9,836 nt of DNA from an uncultured Clostridia bacterium. GTDB lineage: Bacteria; Bacillota_A; Clostridia; Christensenellales; UBA3700. Below the pieces are notes generated by a model. That model ran no database searches, had not been told where the DNA came from, and worked only from the letters and a program-made list of their open reading frames with translations. The translations under genes and the position numbers were made by a program. The stretch is from contig CAMNMY010000015.1 in NCBI GenBank assembly GCA_946545105.1, positions 1-9,836 on the forward strand, read 5' to 3'. Below, piece after piece: positions 6,631 to 9,836 of this stretch. Numbering within the stretch: the first letter of the stretch is position 1; every line of letters begins with the position of its first letter.

Positions 6631-6662
6631 GGTTATACATCGCTAAAATTAAGGGGTTATAT

Positions 6663-7646
6663 ATGGCACATAAAGGCAGTGACTATAAGATTAAATTACT
6701 TGTTTTATATGAAATTCTAAAACAACAAACAGATGAGAATCATATGCTAACAACAAAAGAGTTGATAGCAAAACTTGCAGAGAAAGGAATCAACTGCGAT
6801 AGAAAGATTCTTTATAACGATATTGCTACGCTAAATGAGAATGGTTTTGAGATATTGACTGAAAGAGGTCAACAAATGCAATATTACGTGCCTGTTGCTG
6901 GTTTTGATGATTATGAATTAAGAATATTAATTGATGCCGTTCAATCTGCCGATTTTATTACAGAAAAGAAGACTAAGATTTTAGAAGATAAGATTGTTTC
7001 TTTAGCTGGATCACACAAAGCTAACTTTGTTAAAGATAACATTACATGCTATAACACAAAAAAATCTGCAAATGAACATATCTTCTATATTATTTCTGCA
7101 ATTACAGAAGCTATTCAAAAGGGAAAGCAAATTTCTTTTAAGTATTTTGATATAGACTTAGCAGGAAATAGAAATTATAGAAAAGATGGTGAATCATATA
7201 TTGAAAACCCAATAGATTTAGCAATTATTGATAATAAATATTATTTATTAACATATAACGAAGCACATGATAGCGTTGTTACATATCGTGTAGATAGAAT
7301 GGATAAAGTTGATGTTGAAAAGACACCAGCTGTTAAGAAGAAGGTTAAGGAAGCTCAAGACATTAGAAATAAAGCATTTTCAATGTTTTCTGGCGAAGAA
7401 AAGATGGTTACGCTTAAGTTTGATAAGTCAATTACTGGCCAAGTAATGGATAAATTAGGACATGGATTATTCTGTGTAGAAGATACGGATTCTTACTATA
7501 TAGTAAGAGGCAAGATAAATGTTAGCGATACATTCCTTGCTTGGTGCTTTACTTTTGGCAATAAAATTTCAATTGTAGAACCTGAGGATGTAATCAAACA
7601 ATATAAAGAAAAATTAACAAGCGCGTTACGATCAATTAACGAGTAA
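6663..7646 (+). CDS. WYL-domain transcriptional regulator with N-terminal winged helix
   Basis: A 327-residue cytoplasmic regulator of the YafY/DeoR-like WYL class. An HTH_11-type winged helix spans about 10-65, with likely recognition helix DRKILYNDIATLNENGF (46-62). The WYL domain spans about 140-220. Its core reads KYYLLTY (192-198) then YRVDRM (208-213), so Tyr replaces the Trp of the namesake motif, while R209 and R212, the usual ligand-contact arginines, remain. The C-terminal WCX-like region runs to 327. WYL domains bind nucleic acids or small ligands and control DNA-damage, defence or metabolic genes. The target here is unknown. It is transcribed alone from its own promoter, which carries a perfect inverted repeat, suggesting self-regulation. 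No defence system lies beside it in this window. Confidence 0.88.
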   Translation: MAHKGSDYKIKLLVLYEILKQQTDENHMLTTKELIAKLAEKGINCDRKILYNDIATLNENGFEILTERGQQMQYYVPVAGFDDYELRILIDAVQSADFITEKKTKILEDKIVSLAGSHKANFVKDNITCYNTKKSANEHIFYIISAITEAIQKGKQISFKYFDIDLAGNRNYRKDGESYIENPIDLAIIDNKYYLLTYNEAHDSVVTYRVDRMDKVDVEKTPAVKKKVKEAQDIRNKAFSMFSGEEKMVTLKFDKSITGQVMDKLGHGLFCVEDTDSYYIVRGKINVSDTFLAWCFTFGNKISIVEPEDVIKQYKEKLTSALRSINE

Positions 7647-7650
7647 ATTA

Positions 7651-7675
7651 AATCCCTACTAAATTTGTAGGATTT
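7651..7675. promoter_or_regulatory. iscR: Upstream Rrf2/IscR-type operator dyad (site 1)
   Basis: Half-sites CCTAC (7655-7659) and GTAGG (7667-7671) lie around centre 7663, with AA/TT ends. The site sits just upstream of the -35 box of the isc promoter. On the reverse strand it reads much like site 2, sharing AGTAGGGATT. The dyad is followed by ATTTTG and could also serve as a weak terminator for the WYL gene. Confidence 0.6.
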
Positions 7676-7678
7676 TGC

Positions 7679-7706
7679 TTGACGAACAACTTTATATAGA
7701 TATAAA
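7679..7706 (+). promoter_or_regulatory. Promoter of the iscR-iscS-iscU operon
   Basis: TTGACG (7679-7684) and TATAAA (7701-7706) are 16 bp apart; TAAAAT (7703-7708) with 18 bp is an alternative. The start of transcription would be near 7713, giving a leader of about 30 nt. The promoter lies exactly between two similar dyads. Confidence 0.75.
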
Positions 7707-7708
7707 AT

Positions 7709-7733
7709 AATTCCTAGTAAATCAGTAGGGATT
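7709..7733. promoter_or_regulatory. iscR: Downstream Rrf2/IscR-type operator dyad (site 2)
   Basis: The arms AATTCCTA (7709-7716) and TAGGGATT (7726-7733) are imperfectly symmetric about 7721 and cover the expected transcription start. The right arm contains TAGGG, the only Shine-Dalgarno-like sequence for iscR, though 12 nt from the ATG. The element is followed by ATTTTTT, so a read-through transcript could fold it as a terminator. Confidence 0.6.
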
Positions 7734-7742
7734 ATTTTTTAT

Positions 7743-8141
7743 ATGAAATTATCTACAAAAGCAAGATATGGATTAAAAGTAATGTGTTATTTAGCAAAGC
7801 ATGAGGGTGAAGGCCCAATTCCTTTGGCAGCAATTGCACAAGAAATAGAAGCTTCAGAAAAATATACAGAGCAAATCCTTCTAGCTTTAAGAAAGGCGGA
7901 TTTAGTAAAAGCAACAAGAGGTATGAGCGGTGGATATTTCGTAGAGAATGCAGAAAATATATCTGTAGGTGCCGTATTAAGAACTCTTGAAGACGATTTA
8001 ATTATTGCGGATTGTTTAAGTGCAAATAATCCTTGTCCAAACAAAAAGAGTTGTTCAACACATGTTGTTTGGGAAAACTTATATAAAGAAATTAACGGGT
8101 TTTTGGATTCTATGACATTAACCAGCATTATAAGGAAATAG
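7743..8141 (+). CDS. iscR: Rrf2-family regulator, IscR-like Fe-S sensor
   Basis: A 132-residue Rrf2-family regulator. The N-terminal winged helix (about 1-80) starts with the family signature MKLSTKARYGL and has recognition-helix and wing residues KYTEQILLALRKADLV and GMSGGY. C91, C98 and C104 with H107 correspond to the three Cys and one His that hold a [2Fe-2S] cluster in E. coli IscR; the spacing here is CX6CX5C. It therefore probably senses cluster status and represses its own operon when clusters are plentiful. Two similar dyads flank its promoter. The iscS start follows its stop by 2 bp, so all three genes are one operon. Function as an Fe-S sensor, rather than a CymR-like cysteine sensor, is inferred from the ligand residues and neighbours. 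Confidence 0.92.
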   Translation: MKLSTKARYGLKVMCYLAKHEGEGPIPLAAIAQEIEASEKYTEQILLALRKADLVKATRGMSGGYFVENAENISVGAVLRTLEDDLIIADCLSANNPCPNKKSCSTHVVWENLYKEINGFLDSMTLTSIIRK

Positions 8142-8143
8142 AT

Positions 8144-9334
8144 ATGGAAAAGATTTATTTAGATCACGGAGCTACAACTCCAACAGACAAAGAAGTTTTA
8201 AACACAATGTTACCATATTTTACCGAAATATTCGGTAATGGTTCATCTCAACACTTCTTTGGAAGAGAAGCATTAGAAGCAATTGATAATGCAAGAGAAA
8301 AGATTGCTAGCATACTAAATTGCAGAAGCACAGAGATCTATTTTGTATCTGGTGGTTCTGAAGCAGACAATATGGCTATTAAGGGCTATGCGCTAGCACA
8401 CAAAGACAAAGGTAACCATATTATTACAACAAAAATTGAGCACCCAGCAGTACTAGAGACTTGCAGAAAGTTGGAAAAGTATGGATTTGAAGTTACATAT
8501 CTTGATGTAGATAAAGAAGGATTTGTAACAAAGGAACAATTGGAAGCTGCAATTACAGATAAAACAATCTTAGTAACCATTATGATGGTTAATAATGAAA
8601 TTGGAACAATTGAACCAATTAAAGAATTGGCTGCAGTTGCTAAGGCTCATGGTATTGCATTCCATACAGATGCAGTGCAAGCTGTTGGCAATATTCCAGT
8701 TGATGTTAAGGATTTAGGCGTAGATATGTTATCTTTATCTGCTCATAAGTTCTATGGTCCAAAGGGCGTTGGCGTTCTATATAAGAAGAATGGTGTAAAA
8801 ATCCAAAGATTTTTAGATGGTGGTGAACAAGAAAGAAATCTTCGTGCATCTACTCTAAATACACCAGGTATTGTAGGATGTGCAAAGGCTTTGGAATTAG
8901 CTGTTGCTAATATGGCTGAAAACAACAAGAAAACACAAGAAGTTAGAGACTATTTCGTAAAGAGAGTTATAGAGACTATTCCTCATATTTACTACAATGG
9001 TCCAAAAGATACATCAAAGAGAATCCCAGGCAATTCAGATTTCTCATTTATAGGAATTGAAGGCGAAGGTATTTTGTTCCACTTAGATTTACACGGAATT
9101 GCAGTATCTTCAGGAAGTGCTTGTTCATCTGGATCTTTAGATCCAAGCCACGTATTATTGGCTATTGGCATTCCGATGGAAGTAGCTCATGGTTCAATTA
9201 GATTCTCATTTGGTAAAGAGAATACAATCGAGCAAGCAGAATATGTTGTAAACGTATTGGATGCGACAGTTAAACAATTGCGTGCTATGTCACCAATTTA
9301 TGAAGAATTATTAGGAGAATTGAAAAATGTATAA
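8144..9334 (+). CDS. iscS: Cysteine desulfurase (IscS/NifS)
   Basis: A 396-residue PLP-dependent enzyme that removes sulfur from L-cysteine, giving alanine and a protein persulfide used for Fe-S clusters and tRNA thiolation. PLP-site residues are H100 (IEHPA), D176 and Q179 (HTDAVQA), and the Schiff-base lysine K202 (SAHKFYGPKG). The catalytic cysteine is C327 in SSGSACSSG, on the long mobile loop of class I desulfurases. The N-terminus YLDHGATTP is typical, and the length is normal. TAAGGAA (8131-8137) lies about 6 nt before the start and inside the end of iscR. The gene overlaps iscU by 8 bp. Gene order identifies it as the Isc scaffold's partner, not a stand-alone NifS. Confidence 0.96.
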   Translation: MEKIYLDHGATTPTDKEVLNTMLPYFTEIFGNGSSQHFFGREALEAIDNAREKIASILNCRSTEIYFVSGGSEADNMAIKGYALAHKDKGNHIITTKIEHPAVLETCRKLEKYGFEVTYLDVDKEGFVTKEQLEAAITDKTILVTIMMVNNEIGTIEPIKELAAVAKAHGIAFHTDAVQAVGNIPVDVKDLGVDMLSLSAHKFYGPKGVGVLYKKNGVKIQRFLDGGEQERNLRASTLNTPGIVGCAKALELAVANMAENNKKTQEVRDYFVKRVIETIPHIYYNGPKDTSKRIPGNSDFSFIGIEGEGILFHLDLHGIAVSSGSACSSGSLDPSHVLLAIGIPMEVAHGSIRFSFGKENTIEQAEYVVNVLDATVKQLRAMSPIYEELLGELKNV

Positions 9335-9740
9335 CGAAGAAGTAATTAAAGAATTTCAAAACCTACAAAACGTAGGGGTAGTTGAAAACTACAATGCATA
9401 TGGTAAGATTGGTAACGCTGCTTGTGGCGATATCATGGAAATGACAATGTATATTAATCCAGAAACAGAAATCATCGAACAAGTTGGTTTCAGAACATTC
9501 GGATGTGCTGCAGCTCAAGCTACATCATCTCGTGCTACAACATTGGTTAAGGGTAAGACTGTTAAAGAAGCTTTAGAGTTAACAAACAAAGCTGTTGTTG
9601 ATTCCCTTGGTGGTCTTCCAGCACAAAAGATCCATTGTTCAGTTTTAGCAGAAGAAGCCATTAAGGCTTGTATTGAAGATTACATTGCTAAAAAAGAAGG
9701 AAAGGCTACAAATAATGATGGCCCAACAAAGATGGTTTAA
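9327..9740 (+). CDS. iscU: Fe-S cluster assembly scaffold IscU (NifU N-terminal type)
   Basis: A 137-residue scaffold on which IscS-derived sulfur and iron are built into [2Fe-2S] clusters. The three conserved cysteines are C33 (CGD, with D35), C60 (FGCAAAQA) and C104 (HCSVLAEEAI), with H103 beside the last. The segment before it reads LPAQK in place of the LPPVK that HscA recognises in E. coli. This fits a Firmicutes system without dedicated HscA/HscB, though those genes could lie elsewhere. The C-terminal tail (122-137) is short and polar. The start overlaps iscS by 8 bp and has AGGAGA (9313-9318) 8 nt upstream. It is the last gene of the operon, followed by a strong terminator. Confidence 0.95.
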   Translation: MYNEEVIKEFQNLQNVGVVENYNAYGKIGNAACGDIMEMTMYINPETEIIEQVGFRTFGCAAAQATSSRATTLVKGKTVKEALELTNKAVVDSLGGLPAQKIHCSVLAEEAIKACIEDYIAKKEGKATNNDGPTKMV

Positions 9741-9762
9741 TAACTAAAAAAGTATATTGTAG

Positions 9763-9793
9763 ATGCCATCGAGATTGTCGGTGGCATTTTTTT
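9763..9793 (+). terminator. Intrinsic terminator of the isc operon
   Basis: ATGCCATCGA (9763-9772) and TCGGTGGCAT (9778-9787) pair over 10 bp with one G-U, loop GATTG, followed by seven T. It lies 22 bp after the iscU stop. The downstream gene is therefore probably not part of this transcript. Confidence 0.93.
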
Positions 9794-9801
9794 GCAAAGA
9801 T

Positions 9802-9836
9802 TTGTTAACATATGTATATTGACATCTATTATATTT
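9802..9836 (+). promoter_or_regulatory. Possible promoter at the right edge
   Basis: A consensus -35 box TTGACA lies at 9819-9824, but its -10 box would fall beyond the window. Upstream is TGTTAACA (9803-9810), a perfect 8-bp palindrome. A weaker alternative is TTGTTA (9802-9807) with TATTAT (9827-9832) at 19 bp. Confidence 0.35.

Noticed and set aside
6663..7646. A phage-defence island marked by the WYL regulator.
   Set aside because: The neighbours are a lipid phosphatase and the isc operon; no nuclease, helicase, CRISPR or restriction gene is present.
1..9836. An alternative genetic code, because none of the 12 visible genes ends in TGA.
   Set aside because: Nine end in TAA and three in TAG, as can happen by chance in AT-rich DNA. 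All proteins read through full length in the standard code, with Trp as TGG at conserved positions.

Overview
The window looks like a chromosomal segment of an anaerobic, low-GC Gram-positive bacterium, most likely a clostridium-type Firmicute. The DNA is AT-rich. Arginine is mostly AGA, and Shine-Dalgarno sequences of the AGGAGG type precede several genes. The gene content (rubredoxin, rubrerythrin, two iron-sulfur-flavoprotein-like proteins, an IscR-IscS-IscU set) is typical of strict anaerobes. The species cannot be named from the sequence. There are no rRNA or tRNA genes, CRISPR arrays, insertion sequences or prophage genes. No gap between genes exceeds about 120 bp.

Layout. (1) 2-944: the tail of a LytS/YesM-like sensor histidine kinase and its response regulator, which carries a REC domain and a SARP-like winged helix. 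A hairpin terminator at 962-993 closes this unit. (2) 998-1615 (minus): a flavin reductase with a compact cysteine motif, convergent with the response regulator and divergent from a rubredoxin. The two divergent promoters stand back to back, with their -35 boxes 3 bp apart. (3) 1735-6559 (plus): rubredoxin, an intrinsic terminator, a cytoplasmic GH2 beta-mannosidase, rubrerythrin, a second iron-sulfur-type flavoprotein and a PAP2 membrane phosphatase. The last four genes are tightly spaced (15 bp, 1-bp overlap, 21 bp) and probably form an operon. (4) 6592-7646: a WYL-domain regulator behind a near-consensus promoter that contains a perfect 10-bp inverted repeat, a likely operator. (5) 7651-9740: an iscR-iscS-iscU operon for Fe-S cluster assembly, with two related dyads flanking its promoter and a strong terminator at its end. 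A new promoter may begin at the right edge.

How the parts fit. Rubredoxin and rubrerythrin are the known electron donor and peroxide reductase of anaerobes, and the two flavoproteins could feed electrons to them. The Isc operon supplies Fe-S clusters, and its regulator keeps the three cysteines and one histidine expected for an Fe-S-sensing IscR. Much of the window therefore concerns iron, redox and oxidative-stress handling. The beta-mannosidase and the PAP2 phosphatase are unexpected members of the redox cluster. No gene here is outside known families. The most original signals are regulatory: the operator inside the WYL promoter, the twin dyads around the isc promoter, the back-to-back redox promoters and the terminator inside the rubredoxin-to-PAP2 unit.
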